A stretch of DNA of 35,833 nt, taken from contig DDUR01000073.1 of assembly GCA_002344895.1 (NCBI GenBank), positions 1 through 35,833 on the forward strand, in the 5' to 3' direction. Shown here in pieces: positions 17,739 through 26,796 of this stretch. The translations under genes and the position numbers were made by a program. This DNA is from Ignavibacteria bacterium UBA2333 (lineage in GTDB: Bacteria > Bacteroidota > Ignavibacteria > Kapaibacteriales > Kapaibacteriaceae). Below the pieces are notes generated by a model that did not search any database, was not told the origin of the DNA, and saw only the letters and a program-made list of their open reading frames with translations. Numbering within the stretch: position 1 is the first letter of the stretch; each line of letters begins with the position of its first letter.

Positions 17739-19316
17739 TTATCGCGTGACGGTAAGGGTGGTGTGGCGCGTAGAAGATCCCACGACGGTTGTAACGATGT
17801 ACGTGGACGGCGGCAAGGTCGAAACGTCGAGCTGTGCAACACCCGACCATGGCTCAATGACTGACGTAATCATGTGTTGTCCAGCAATATTCCGAACGAT
17901 TACGTGACCCTCGGAAGACGCCGGCATGTCTACGTGTATAGCAACCGGGCCATTGGCCGGATTCGGTGTGATTGATCGAATGGTAATCGGTGCACCATCG
18001 TGTTCAAGTGCTGTAGGACTACCAAAGAGCTGTGGTGCGTTCGGTGCAAAGTCTCGGTATAGTACCGTCTCGGCTTCTGTTCGCTGAGCACCAAACCACT
18101 GCAGAAGAACAGAGGCGTAGATTTCTCTGAAATCCATGTCCATCAAGAGGTCACCACGGTCATCGAGCTCTTCAAGGTTCGGATCCTTACCATAAACCTT
18201 TCCACCATTTACCTTTGCGCCAAACACAAACAGCGGTGCAGCTGTACCGTGGTCGGTACCAAGTGAGCCGTTTTCGGCAACACGACGTCCAAACTCGGAG
18301 AACGTCATTCCGCTTACACGGTCTCCGTGTCCCGTAGCCTGCATGTCGTCAAGAAACACCTTTACAGCATCGCCAAGCTCGCGCAGCAGATTGGCGTGAG
18401 CTCCCGTCGTTGGATCGTCACCAGCAACTTGATTGGCGTGTGTATCAAAATTGTTGTTCGCCCACGATATGAGGTAGACCCTTGTTTTTAAGCCACCTCG
18501 AATGAGTTGTGATACGACACGAAGTTTTGCTCCAATGTCGGTAGTTGGATACGTTGCCGTTGCCGACGTTGCTGCATCTGCTGCCGTTTTGATGATACCA
18601 GCGTACACATCTGCGGCTCGAGCGATGGATCTCATGAAGGCAACTTCACGTCCTGCCGGCGTATCACCTTGAACACTCGACGGCACCTCTTCTATCGCTC
18701 CGCCGGTGTTTACGAGACGGTAGAACTCATCCGGGTCGCGGAAACTCACTCCCATCGGTCCATTGGTTGACAATAAACCAAGTGACAATGATGTTCCAAC
18801 TTGCACGGCAAGTGGATGTTCAGGAAGAACCGTTGGGAAGTTTGGTGCAGACAAACCGAGATAACGTCCTACCCAACCTGTTGTGCCGAAGACGTTCGCA
18901 TCTGTTGCTGTGAGCCAGATATCTGTTCCACGGAAGTGTGAACGATCTGGATTCGGATATGTCACACCTTGAACAATAGCAAGCTTTTCGTCATCGTAGA
19001 GTGCCTTAAATCCGGCCAAGGCAGGATGCAGTCCTAACGTCGACGTCAATCCAAGTGTCTTGTTCTTTGGTATGGCAATGTTTGGACGTCCAGCATAGTA
19101 CTTGCCATTTTCTATGGGGACAACGGTGTTCAGTCCGTCGTTTCCACCCATCATTTGAATGAGGACAAGCACGGAGTCAGTTTCGGCCAAGAGTGCGTCT
19201 AGCCCCTTATCGCCCCCTGCCAATGCTTGTACCGTCATGGAATCAACAATTCCAGGGATGGTTGCAATGGCAAGTCCCGTTGCGCCGGCGCGGCTGATGA
19301 ATGATCTGCGGTTCAT
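17739..19316 (-). CDS. DUF1501 protein with Tat signal and T9SS tail
   Basis: The 525-residue protein belongs to DUF1501 (PF07394), a family of exported proteins related to the sulfatase/alkaline phosphatase fold and of unknown activity. Family signatures are VLVLIQMMGGNDGLNTVVP, NPDRSHFRGTDIW, SWANNNFDTHANQ, GMTFSEFGRRVAENGSLGTDHGTAAP. The N-terminus MNRRSFISRAGATGLAIATIPG is a twin-arginine signal, so export of a folded protein is expected. The last 80 residues (SITPNPANGPVAIHV...) are a T9SS sorting domain. A ribosome-binding site (AAGGAG) precedes the ATG. It follows the DUF1800 gene by 9 bases, a pairing seen widely in Bacteroidota and Planctomycetes. Confidence 0.93.
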   Translation of the reverse strand: MNRRSFISRAGATGLAIATIPGIVDSMTVQALAGGDKGLDALLAETDSVLVLIQMMGGNDGLNTVVPIENGKYYAGRPNIAIPKNKTLGLTSTLGLHPALAGFKALYDDEKLAIVQGVTYPNPDRSHFRGTDIWLTATDANVFGTTGWVGRYLGLSAPNFPTVLPEHPLAVQVGTSLSLGLLSTNGPMGVSFRDPDEFYRLVNTGGAIEEVPSSVQGDTPAGREVAFMRSIARAADVYAGIIKTAADAATSATATYPTTDIGAKLRVVSQLIRGGLKTRVYLISWANNNFDTHANQVAGDDPTTGAHANLLRELGDAVKVFLDDMQATGHGDRVSGMTFSEFGRRVAENGSLGTDHGTAAPLFVFGAKVNGGKVYGKDPNLEELDDRGDLLMDMDFREIYASVLLQWFGAQRTEAETVLYRDFAPNAPQLFGSPTALEHDGAPITIRSITPNPANGPVAIHVDMPASSEGHVIVRNIAGQHMITSVIEPWSGVAQLDVSTLPPSTYIVTTVVGSSTRHTTLTVTR

Positions 19317-19325
19317 GGGTTCTCC

Positions 19326-20720
19326 TTACATCAGCTGAAATTCCGGCATCCGAACGATGGCCGTAAACAGGAAACCAAGTCGAGGTGTGACAAATCCATC
19401 ATCCTCGATATTCCATTCATAGTCGAGCGCTCCCGCCAACAAGATTTCCAGAAGCACTGTTTGCTGTTCTTGTGTGAGGGGAAGGGGCAAAAGGAGCTCT
19501 GCAACATTGCGAACAACCGCCGATGGATCGTTAGCATCCGGAAGTGTCCGCACCAATGCCGCAAGGTCGGATTTAAGATTCGCACCTGCCTCAGTCTTTA
19601 ACGATGCGGCCGTTCCAAACTGCCTGCCGGCGATGAGGGCTTCGGCCCACCGTTGACGTAACGGGAACGTAGAGCTCGTTATCCATGCATGATGCCCCTT
19701 CCATCCTTCCACCGTTGGTGGGTAGAAAGGCTCTTGTGTCAGCCCACGTAATGAGTCGACTACATACCGACGCTCAATGGAGGAAATGTTTAACGTGCTA
19801 AGCAGGCCGATGATAAGATCAAGCGGACTCTTGATGAGTGCACCTCGAATGTCGGTGCTGTAGAACCATTCAGACGTTACGAGTGCTGCTACTGCCGTGC
19901 GGACGTTAAAGTTTGAGGCAACAAGTTTATCGGCGAGCTCCGCAACAACGGCATTGTCATCGGTATCCGTTGCAGCAAACGTCCGATAGATCTTTCTGGC
20001 CATAAACTGGGCCGTAGCCGGATGCTGAAGCGTGATCCGAATGACGTCGTTAGCCCCCCACGTACCAGTCTGTCCGAGAATTGTTTTTTCTCCGGCATCA
20101 AACAGTTGAGGTGAAAACGAACTACCCGTTGTTGTCACTCTCCATCCGGTAAAGGCGCGAGATGCTTCTACAATATCTTGTTCTGAGTAATTGCCTACGC
20201 CCATCGAAAAGAGCTCAAACCACTCTCGGGCAAAGTTCTCATTGGGATTCCCCTTTACACTTTGATTACCATTAAGGTAGATCAGCATTGCAGGGTCACC
20301 AACAATACTCTCCGACAGGTTCGTAAACAACCATGGGTTCTCGCGGAACATCCGGTTCTGCCGAACAAGAAACTGTGCGAAGTAGACAGTGATGTAGTCT
20401 GACGTGAAATGGTTGTGCCAAAAGGCAACCATCTTCTCGATCCCACTCGTCGTCGTGAGAACATGTCCAACCCACCATCGTTGCAGTTCCGGCCATTTGC
20501 GAGCCGCGTCGCTGAAATCCACAAAGACTGCAGGATCTTGCCACCATGTTGGTGGTGTTGGTTGGCTTACTGGCTCAAGGAGGATATTAAGTGCCTCCAT
20601 CGGAGTCTTCCCCACTAGGCTGAGGATGCGCTGCCGTGTAGGGTGAAAGGTGACCCTGCGCGCGAGATGTGCAGCCTCGACGTAGGTGAGGGCCGATGTT
20701 CGGGTCTCTAATACTCCCAT
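19326..20720 (-). CDS. DUF1800 family protein
   Basis: The 464-residue protein matches DUF1800 (PF08811): EAAHLARRVTFHPT near the N-terminus, then MVAFWHNHFTS, NPNENFAREWFELFSMG and ARAFTGWRV-like segments (EASRAFTGWRV), and STLNISSIERRYVVDSLRGLTQEPFYPPTVEGWKG. The open frame reaches 20885, but the ATG at 20720 has a perfect ribosome-binding site (ACAGGAGGAAAC) and starts where the domain starts; the upstream 55 codons overlap the divergent gene. Neither start gives a signal peptide. It is the first gene of the DUF1800-DUF1501-glycosidase-like operon. The biochemical function of the family is unknown. Confidence 0.92.
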   Translation of the reverse strand: MGVLETRTSALTYVEAAHLARRVTFHPTRQRILSLVGKTPMEALNILLEPVSQPTPPTWWQDPAVFVDFSDAARKWPELQRWWVGHVLTTTSGIEKMVAFWHNHFTSDYITVYFAQFLVRQNRMFRENPWLFTNLSESIVGDPAMLIYLNGNQSVKGNPNENFAREWFELFSMGVGNYSEQDIVEASRAFTGWRVTTTGSSFSPQLFDAGEKTILGQTGTWGANDVIRITLQHPATAQFMARKIYRTFAATDTDDNAVVAELADKLVASNFNVRTAVAALVTSEWFYSTDIRGALIKSPLDLIIGLLSTLNISSIERRYVVDSLRGLTQEPFYPPTVEGWKGHHAWITSSTFPLRQRWAEALIAGRQFGTAASLKTEAGANLKSDLAALVRTLPDANDPSAVVRNVAELLLPLPLTQEQQTVLLEILLAGALDYEWNIEDDGFVTPRLGFLFTAIVRMPEFQLM

Positions 20721-20818
20721 GTTTCCTCCTGTTTCGTCCGTGAATATACCGAACTCAACGACGTTCCTTTCATCACAATCGGCGTACGAATCATCCCCAA
20801 CGTTTTTGGTGGCAGGTG

Positions 20819-20826
20819 TACTTTTG
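20819..20826 (+). promoter_or_regulatory. Putative -7 box for the yfhO-lysC operon
   Basis: TACTTTTG fits TAnnTTTG and lies 29 bases before the ATG of the YfhO-type gene. A TTTTTGG run upstream is too close (about 14 bases) for a standard -33 box. It is the only match of this kind in the 135-base divergent gap. Confidence 0.4.
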
Positions 20827-20855
20827 CCATTCACTTCATTTACGACCTGAGATCC

Positions 20856-23399
20856 ATGTCCACGACCAGATCCAAACCTGCACAAGGTATCCGTTCGGAA
20901 CGCCTGCGCGACCTCGCCTTCTGCGGAATCATCGTCGTCATCGTCATCGCCTACTTTGCCGATGCGATCTTTACGGGCAAGAACTTTCTGAGTGAGGGCG
21001 ATAACGTAGCCTTCTACAGTTTTATACCCTACCTCGAGCAGGGTAATGAATCTGGAGAGTTCCCGTTATGGACGCCATACATCTTCGCCGGTATGCCGTC
21101 GTTGGCGAGTTTCCTTGCTGCCGCAGATAGATGGTGGGATGTACTCGGGAAGGCTGTACTATCACTTCCGAGGTTTTTCGGCGACCTCACCGGGAACGAT
21201 ACAACACGCCTTGCTCTCTGGTATGCCATCTATGGCTGTGGAATCTTTACTCTCATGCGCGTGAAGAAACACGAACGCCTTATAGCCTTGTTCAGCGCAG
21301 TGAGTGCCGTCTTTTCTACGTTCGTCATTGTATGGATTGTTATTGGACACAGTACGAAGCCCGTATCACTTGCTACGTTTCCGTGGATACTACTGGCACT
21401 CGAACGAATCCGCGAACGGTTTACGTTACTCAACCTCTTCATTCTTATTCTTCCGCTCGTTACGCTCGTGAGTGCCACCCACCCTCAGATGATGTTCTAC
21501 TTTGGCTGTGGCACCATTCTGTACTTCCTTGTCGAGCTCACATCACGTGCAATTACAAAGTCGAACCCTGGATCCGTTCTGAAGGCTGGTGCTGCCATTG
21601 CCGGCGCGGCAGTCATTGCCGTTGCTACCCACGCCGACATGTTTATGGCAACTCGAGACTATACGCCGTACTCCACACGGGGCTCTGCACCTATGTTGCA
21701 AACGGCTAAGGCACAGGATGCAACAGGCGGGAATGATTACGAATACGCTACAAATTGGTCGTTTTCTCCCGGAGAAATGATGACCTTCCTGGTGCCGAAC
21801 TATTATGGTTTTGGCAAACTCAAGATCGACGATCCACGTGGCGGTTCTGGTGAGGAAACAGTATCACTCTACTGGGGTCAAATGCCGTTTACCGATGCCG
21901 CAAACTATATGGGTATCGGTGTACTGCTGCTTGGCTGTATTGGTCTATGGACGTATCGTCGGGATCCGTTTGTTCAGTTCCTCGGCATTCTCGGGCTCTT
22001 TTCACTACTACTTTCGTTCGGCAAGAATGGCGGTGTGTTATACGATATCTTCTTCGAACTTGTCCCATCGTTTAACAAGTTCCGTGCTCCAAGCATGGCC
22101 CTAGTACTCCTGCAATTTGCCATGCCTGTGTTGGCTGGCTACGGTTTAAGTAGTGTCCTTGGCTGGGCACGAGCCGCTACTCCGACAACGAAGCGAAACG
22201 GACTTCTTGTTGCTGGATCTACTGCTGCCTTCCTGTTACTTGGTGTTGCCTGGACAAACATTTCCGAGAAGGGATACAAGGATGATATCGTTAGCGAGCT
22301 ACTCAGCGAGCGAAAGATCACATCAGCCAGTAACGTTTCTCCGGCCTATACGGATATCATCTACAAGGAAATGAAGAGTGACTGGATGGCAACTGGCGTT
22401 ATCGCCGTGCTCTTCGGTGGCCTCGTCCTGCTTGTTGTACGAGGAAGTATAAAACCATCCGTTGCACTTCCCATCTTTGTAGGCCTCACACTTCTTGATC
22501 TCTGGCGCGTCGACAAACGGAACTACGAGCCGGTTGCAGGGAGTCCGGAGAAGAATGTTTTTGCTGCTACAGATGTTGTAAACCGGCTCAAACAGGAGAC
22601 ATCACCATTCCGAGTATGTGACCTCACACGTCAGCCGGCAAACTGGTGGGCATATCACTTTATAGAATCTGTTCATGGCTACTCCTCGGCCAAACTTCGT
22701 GTCTATCAAGACATGCTCGACATTGCCGGGCGTGGCCCACTCCGTGAGGGCGAAAATCCGGCGGACCGTGCTGGGAATAGTTCGATCACCAACCCTCTGA
22801 TGTGGGATCTGTTGAACGTCAAGTACATCATTGCCGAACAACAGCTTCCCCCAACATTTCCACTGGTGATGCAGTCAGCTTCAAACGGAAGCTTTGTGTA
22901 TGAGAATCCCGGTAATCTCGGACGTGCCTGGTTCGTGGACTCCTTGCGTGTCGCACAACCTCGTGAAATTCTTGAGGCTATGCGCGATGCTACGTTTAAT
23001 CCAAACACAACAGCCTTTGTTGAAAAGGCTGTGGCCACAAATCCTGCGAGTGATTCTACTCGTCGTGTTCGTTTGACGGCGAAGAGCAATCAACATGTCG
23101 CCTTCTCGGCAACTGTATCTCAACCGTCTTTCCTTGTTATTAGCGAAGTGTACTATCCCGAATGGCATGCATATGTTGACGGGAGAGAAGTTGAGACACA
23201 CAAGACAAACTTCCTCTTGCGTGGTATTGAGCTCACGCCTGGCACTCATACCGTAGAGTTCAGATACATCAGTCCAGGATTCGAAACCGGACGCACTGTC
23301 TCAATTGCTGCAAATGGCCTTGCACTGCTCATTGGAGCACTTGGTATGTTCTTGATGTATCGCGAGCGAGGTCAAGGGGCGGAAGGGGCGTCGGCGTGA
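20856..23399 (+). CDS. YfhO-family multi-spanning membrane protein
   Basis: This is an 847-residue integral membrane protein. The first span is at about residues 20-40 (LAFCGIIVVIVIAYFADAIF), and many more hydrophobic segments follow, with a soluble C-terminal region (about 560-810) and a last span near 815-838. Family marks are GDNVAFYSFIPYLEQ, the FPLWTPYIFAGMPSLA loop and SATHPQMMFYFGCG. The C-terminal VISEVYYPEWHAYVDGREVETHKTNFLLRGIELTPG is the characteristic YfhO ending. In Bacillus YfhO-like proteins help modify lipoteichoic acid with glycosyl groups; in this lineage the substrate is unknown. The last four bases (GTGA) overlap the next gene, so translation is probably coupled. Confidence 0.85.
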   Translation: MSTTRSKPAQGIRSERLRDLAFCGIIVVIVIAYFADAIFTGKNFLSEGDNVAFYSFIPYLEQGNESGEFPLWTPYIFAGMPSLASFLAAADRWWDVLGKAVLSLPRFFGDLTGNDTTRLALWYAIYGCGIFTLMRVKKHERLIALFSAVSAVFSTFVIVWIVIGHSTKPVSLATFPWILLALERIRERFTLLNLFILILPLVTLVSATHPQMMFYFGCGTILYFLVELTSRAITKSNPGSVLKAGAAIAGAAVIAVATHADMFMATRDYTPYSTRGSAPMLQTAKAQDATGGNDYEYATNWSFSPGEMMTFLVPNYYGFGKLKIDDPRGGSGEETVSLYWGQMPFTDAANYMGIGVLLLGCIGLWTYRRDPFVQFLGILGLFSLLLSFGKNGGVLYDIFFELVPSFNKFRAPSMALVLLQFAMPVLAGYGLSSVLGWARAATPTTKRNGLLVAGSTAAFLLLGVAWTNISEKGYKDDIVSELLSERKITSASNVSPAYTDIIYKEMKSDWMATGVIAVLFGGLVLLVVRGSIKPSVALPIFVGLTLLDLWRVDKRNYEPVAGSPEKNVFAATDVVNRLKQETSPFRVCDLTRQPANWWAYHFIESVHGYSSAKLRVYQDMLDIAGRGPLREGENPADRAGNSSITNPLMWDLLNVKYIIAEQQLPPTFPLVMQSASNGSFVYENPGNLGRAWFVDSLRVAQPREILEAMRDATFNPNTTAFVEKAVATNPASDSTRRVRLTAKSNQHVAFSATVSQPSFLVISEVYYPEWHAYVDGREVETHKTNFLLRGIELTPGTHTVEFRYISPGFETGRTVSIAANGLALLIGALGMFLMYRERGQGAEGASA

Positions 23400-23962
23400 T
23401 CGTAGCCGATGACCGCATCATTTTTGATGATGCAGAACTCAAGACGATGTCGCCAGAAGACATCGCAAGGATTCAAAAGACCTACGGTGCTCGTCATCTC
23501 ATGCGACTTCCGTCATATGAGATCGAGTTTATGGAGTGGCTCAAAACCTCTGATCCTCCTGTCTGGAACGATCTCTGGTCCAACAGTCCCGACGAACCGT
23601 ATTACGTCAGCCTTGCCTTCCTCAGCGAAGTCACAGGTGATAATGCGGGCGCGGGGTGGATCATACGCGATCTGGTTTCAACGGAAAACTTTTACTTCGC
23701 ACCTGCCCTTCTGATCGAGAAGGAATCAACAGCGTTTATCGACGCATCGAAGGAACGTTTCCTCCGTAACGACTCGCTGACGCCGGCCCAGCTCCTTGCC
23801 GTGGAGGCAAGCATGGGACCCGTTGACATTTGGCACTTTGCCTATCGTCACGATCTCAGCATCAACGTCGTAAGGCGAGCTGTACGTGAGCTTGTGGACG
23901 ATCGAATTCTTCTACATGTACCCGATGCAGATCACCTCTCTCAGTTCTTCGATGTCGACTAA
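23396..23962 (+). CDS. Uncharacterised 188-residue protein
   Basis: I do not recognise this family. The GTG start overlaps the yfhO stop (GTGA) and the last 11 bases overlap lysC, so it is firmly part of the operon. The protein is acidic and lacks a signal peptide or membrane span. Its N-terminal half has LKTMSPEDIARIQKTYGARHLMRLPSYEIEFMEWL and a Trp/Pro-rich middle. The last 55 residues (PAQLLAVEASMGPVDIWHFAYRHDLSINVVRRAVRELVDDRILLHV) could form a winged-helix-like fold, with LSINVVRRAVRELVD as a possible recognition region. A DNA-binding or protein-interaction role is only a guess. Confidence 0.75.
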   Translation: MIVADDRIIFDDAELKTMSPEDIARIQKTYGARHLMRLPSYEIEFMEWLKTSDPPVWNDLWSNSPDEPYYVSLAFLSEVTGDNAGAGWIIRDLVSTENFYFAPALLIEKESTAFIDASKERFLRNDSLTPAQLLAVEASMGPVDIWHFAYRHDLSINVVRRAVRELVDDRILLHVPDADHLSQFFDVD

Positions 23963-25235
23963 CATTCTCGTTCGCAAGTTTGGTGGTACATCGGTACAGG
24001 ATGCGAGTGCCTTGCGCTGTGTTCTCGATATCGTAAAGGCCAGCACGACACGACAGGTGATCGTCCTTTCGGCAACCAGTGGAACAACGGACACACTTCT
24101 TCGCACAGCGAGGGCTGCCGGTAGTGGAGATGCCGTAACTGTTGATGGTTTTGTCACAGCTCTACGCGAACGCCACCTTCATATCGTTGAAGAACTTCTC
24201 GGCGAACATCCGGAGGATCACAAGAGTAGCGCTATTGCATCTGTCACTGCCTTACTCGACGAACTTCATGCATGGGCACGAGGACTCATTGTTCTCGGTG
24301 AATGCACTCCGCAGTCGCTGGATGCCGTAGCCTCGTTTGGCGAGCGTTTGAGTACCACAATTTTTGCGGCCGCATGTTCAGCCGCTGGACTTCGCACACA
24401 ATGGTTTGACGTTCGCACAGTAATGCGAACGGATGATCGATTTGTGAATGCTCGTGTTATCACTGACGAGCTGGCTACACTTACACGAAACCATCTCCTG
24501 CCGCTATTCAACAGCATTGACGTTGTTGTTACACAAGGTTTTATTGGTTCAACGTCAGACGGACGTACAACAACCCTGGGTCGAGGTGGTTCTGATTATA
24601 CAGGCGCACTGCTGGGCGCAGCACTTGATGCGAATGAAATTCAGATCTGGACAGATGTTAGCGGAATTTACAGTACCGATCCACGGCTGGTTCCGCATGC
24701 TACGCCCGTTGATTCGATGTCATTTGCTGAGGTACGCGAGTTAGCACTCTACGGCGCAAAGGTTGTTCATCCTGATACGATCGCACCGGCAATTGAAAAG
24801 AGTATACCCGTTCGTGTTCTGAATACATTTCGTTCAAGTGATAGTGGGACACTCATAACGGCCGCACAGCCCGACGATGCCGACGTTCATGCGGCAACAA
24901 TTCTTCGTGGCTGTCTTGCCGTTTTTGGACAGGACGTCCACTTTGAAGAATCGCCAATACTCGCCGGCACAGGCATCGAACATGCCCTAACCATCTACCG
25001 ACAGCGTCCACTGGGCCATCTTGACGAATCGATTGTTACGAGCGACGTAGCTGTTATCTGCCTCTGTGGACCACGAGCGTCTTCTCCCGCCGTGATATCT
25101 CGGATGACTGATGCTCTTCGTCCATACAGCGTCAAAGCCGTTATCGCTGGGCTAAGCTCCATCGCTTCGTTCTTTGTTGTCGATGAAGATGATGCCGTGG
25201 ACGCTCTTAAAGCGGTCCACGATACGATGTCATAG
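23952..25235 (+). CDS. lysC: Aspartate kinase (monofunctional)
   Basis: LysC phosphorylates aspartate, the first step towards lysine, threonine and methionine. The frame is open 22 codons upstream, but the ATG at 23952 gives the standard start MSTNILVRKFGGTSVQDA with the kinase KFGGTSV motif. Further family motifs are GFIGSTSDGRTTTLGRGGSDYTG, IWTDVSGIYSTDPR and FAEVRELALYGAKVVHP. The C-terminal 140 residues are the ACT region that usually senses lysine or threonine. At 427 residues there is no homoserine dehydrogenase fused to it. It is the last gene of the yfhO operon, 28 bases from the convergent plsY stop. Confidence 0.96.
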   Translation: MSTNILVRKFGGTSVQDASALRCVLDIVKASTTRQVIVLSATSGTTDTLLRTARAAGSGDAVTVDGFVTALRERHLHIVEELLGEHPEDHKSSAIASVTALLDELHAWARGLIVLGECTPQSLDAVASFGERLSTTIFAAACSAAGLRTQWFDVRTVMRTDDRFVNARVITDELATLTRNHLLPLFNSIDVVVTQGFIGSTSDGRTTTLGRGGSDYTGALLGAALDANEIQIWTDVSGIYSTDPRLVPHATPVDSMSFAEVRELALYGAKVVHPDTIAPAIEKSIPVRVLNTFRSSDSGTLITAAQPDDADVHAATILRGCLAVFGQDVHFEESPILAGTGIEHALTIYRQRPLGHLDESIVTSDVAVICLCGPRASSPAVISRMTDALRPYSVKAVIAGLSSIASFFVVDEDDAVDALKAVHDTMS

Positions 25236-25263
25236 GGTCTTCGGACAACATACATTGTCTCCC

Positions 25264-25908
25264 TTACGCCGCATCATCCTCTTCGGCGTCCATCTCCCGG
25301 AGAAGGGCGCGAATCGGCTCAGCGTGGCGAAGCAGGATAACCAGGCAACATGCGCCAATAAGCAGTCGCATCTGCATCGGCGTATGCAGATCAACAAGTG
25401 TAGTATAGGTTACGATTCGGTCCGGTGTTGAAAACATCAGCGCAGCAAGTCCAATCGTTCCGGCAACGGCACCAACATGAACATTCTTTCGAATTGCGTA
25501 ATACCCTGTGAGGTACATGATATCCCATATCAGAATTGCAAACGGATTGAGAACGATAAAGGCGCCGGTTGCAGGCGCAAGCCCCCTTCCCCCCTTAAAC
25601 TTCAACAGCACATTATAGTTGTGCCCCACAAGCATAAAGAAGGTAACAATTGCCGTGGCCGCGAACCAATCGCCATGGATCAAACGCGCCAATCCTACTG
25701 CACCCGCACCCTTCAGTGCATCGAGAAGAAAAACGAGTATACCAAGACGTTTTGAGCCGGAAACATCGTAGGTATTCATCGCTCCAACATTGCCAGTGCC
25801 GTGTTCTCGAATGTCCTTGCCATGTGAGATTCGGAAGACAATCCACGCCGTTGGAATGCAACCAACGGCGTAACCGAGAATGGCAATGAGTAATAATCCA
25901 GTGTTCAT
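25264..25908 (-). CDS. plsY: Glycerol-3-phosphate acyltransferase PlsY
   Basis: PlsY (214 residues) transfers an acyl group from acyl-phosphate to glycerol 3-phosphate in the inner membrane, the first step of phospholipid synthesis. The three cytoplasmic motifs are visible: GCIPTAWIV with the following HGTGNVGAMN, the central LLDALKG, and GHNYNVLLKFKGGRGLA. Five membrane spans are expected. The HGTGNVGAMN form differs slightly from the usual GSGNxGATN, so the assignment to the family is firm but the sequence is somewhat divergent. It lies 9 bases after the ABC permease. Confidence 0.92.
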   Translation of the reverse strand: MNTGLLLIAILGYAVGCIPTAWIVFRISHGKDIREHGTGNVGAMNTYDVSGSKRLGILVFLLDALKGAGAVGLARLIHGDWFAATAIVTFFMLVGHNYNVLLKFKGGRGLAPATGAFIVLNPFAILIWDIMYLTGYYAIRKNVHVGAVAGTIGLAALMFSTPDRIVTYTTLVDLHTPMQMRLLIGACCLVILLRHAEPIRALLREMDAEEDDAA

Positions 25909-25917
25909 GGTGTGATA

Positions 25918-26796
25918 TCAGGAACGTGAGCGCAGAAGACGCATCTGCAGGAAGGACATAACGATGAGGATGACGAAGACCACATAGGCGAGTGCGCTGG
26001 CATATCCCATGGAGTCACTCCGCTCGAAGGCTTGCCGATACACTTCATACACAAGTGTCGACGTTGCTCCAAGCGGCCCGCCCTTAGTCATGACGTAGAC
26101 TTCGACGAAGATCTGGAAGGACTTAATCGTATTGATAACGACGATAAACAGGAGTGTACTGCGCAACATCGGAAGTGTAATTCGAAAGAACTGCTGACGT
26201 CGCGATGCACCTGATAACTCAGCCGATTCATAAAGATCTTTTGGGATCGCTTCCATTCCTGCTAAGAGCAAGACCATGTAGTATCCGACACTGATCCAGA
26301 CATCCATAGCCATGATGGCTGGTAACGCTGTTGAGGAGTCATGCAACCACCCATCGCGCGGCACAGAGACTCCCATCATGGAACACAGAGCGCTGACGTA
26401 TCCATCCCTCGAATAGAGGTTCATAAAGATCAGTGCGATCACGACGAGTGATGTAACACTCGGCAGGAAGAAGGACGCTCGAAAGAATGACGCAATACGT
26501 GGTGAACGATTCCGCACGGCAACGGCGAGAACCATGGCGAACGCCGTCGTTACAGGTACCGTCCCGAACGTAAATATGGCCGTATTCTTCAGAGCATTCC
26601 AGAAGACGGTGTCGGAAAAGAGCCGCTCATAGTTTTCAAATCCAATCCATGTCATCTCATTCGTAAGCGTTGCATACTTCGTAAAGCTCAAGAACAACGC
26701 ATATCCCAAGGGATAGATCCAGAACACTGCCAGTGTAATGATCCACGGTGAGAGTAATGCCCATGTCCTCAACGAGTCACGTGATTCAGTCCTCAC
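25918..26796 (-). CDS. Sugar-type ABC transporter permease (MalF/UgpA family)
   Basis: This 292-residue inner-membrane protein has six expected spans (first at LLSPWIITLAVFWIYPLGYALFLSF) and the binding-protein-dependent transport signature. The EAA loop that contacts the ATPase is ESAELSGASRRQQFFRITLPML. The frame is open to 26871, but the GTG at 26796 overlaps the maf stop (GTGA), has a strong GGAGG site 5 bases upstream, and gives the usual N-terminus. The second permease, the ATPase and the binding protein of such transporters are not in the window, so it is an orphan between maf and plsY. Confidence 0.92.
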   Translation of the reverse strand: MRTESRDSLRTWALLSPWIITLAVFWIYPLGYALFLSFTKYATLTNEMTWIGFENYERLFSDTVFWNALKNTAIFTFGTVPVTTAFAMVLAVAVRNRSPRIASFFRASFFLPSVTSLVVIALIFMNLYSRDGYVSALCSMMGVSVPRDGWLHDSSTALPAIMAMDVWISVGYYMVLLLAGMEAIPKDLYESAELSGASRRQQFFRITLPMLRSTLLFIVVINTIKSFQIFVEVYVMTKGGPLGATSTLVYEVYRQAFERSDSMGYASALAYVVFVILIVMSFLQMRLLRSRS

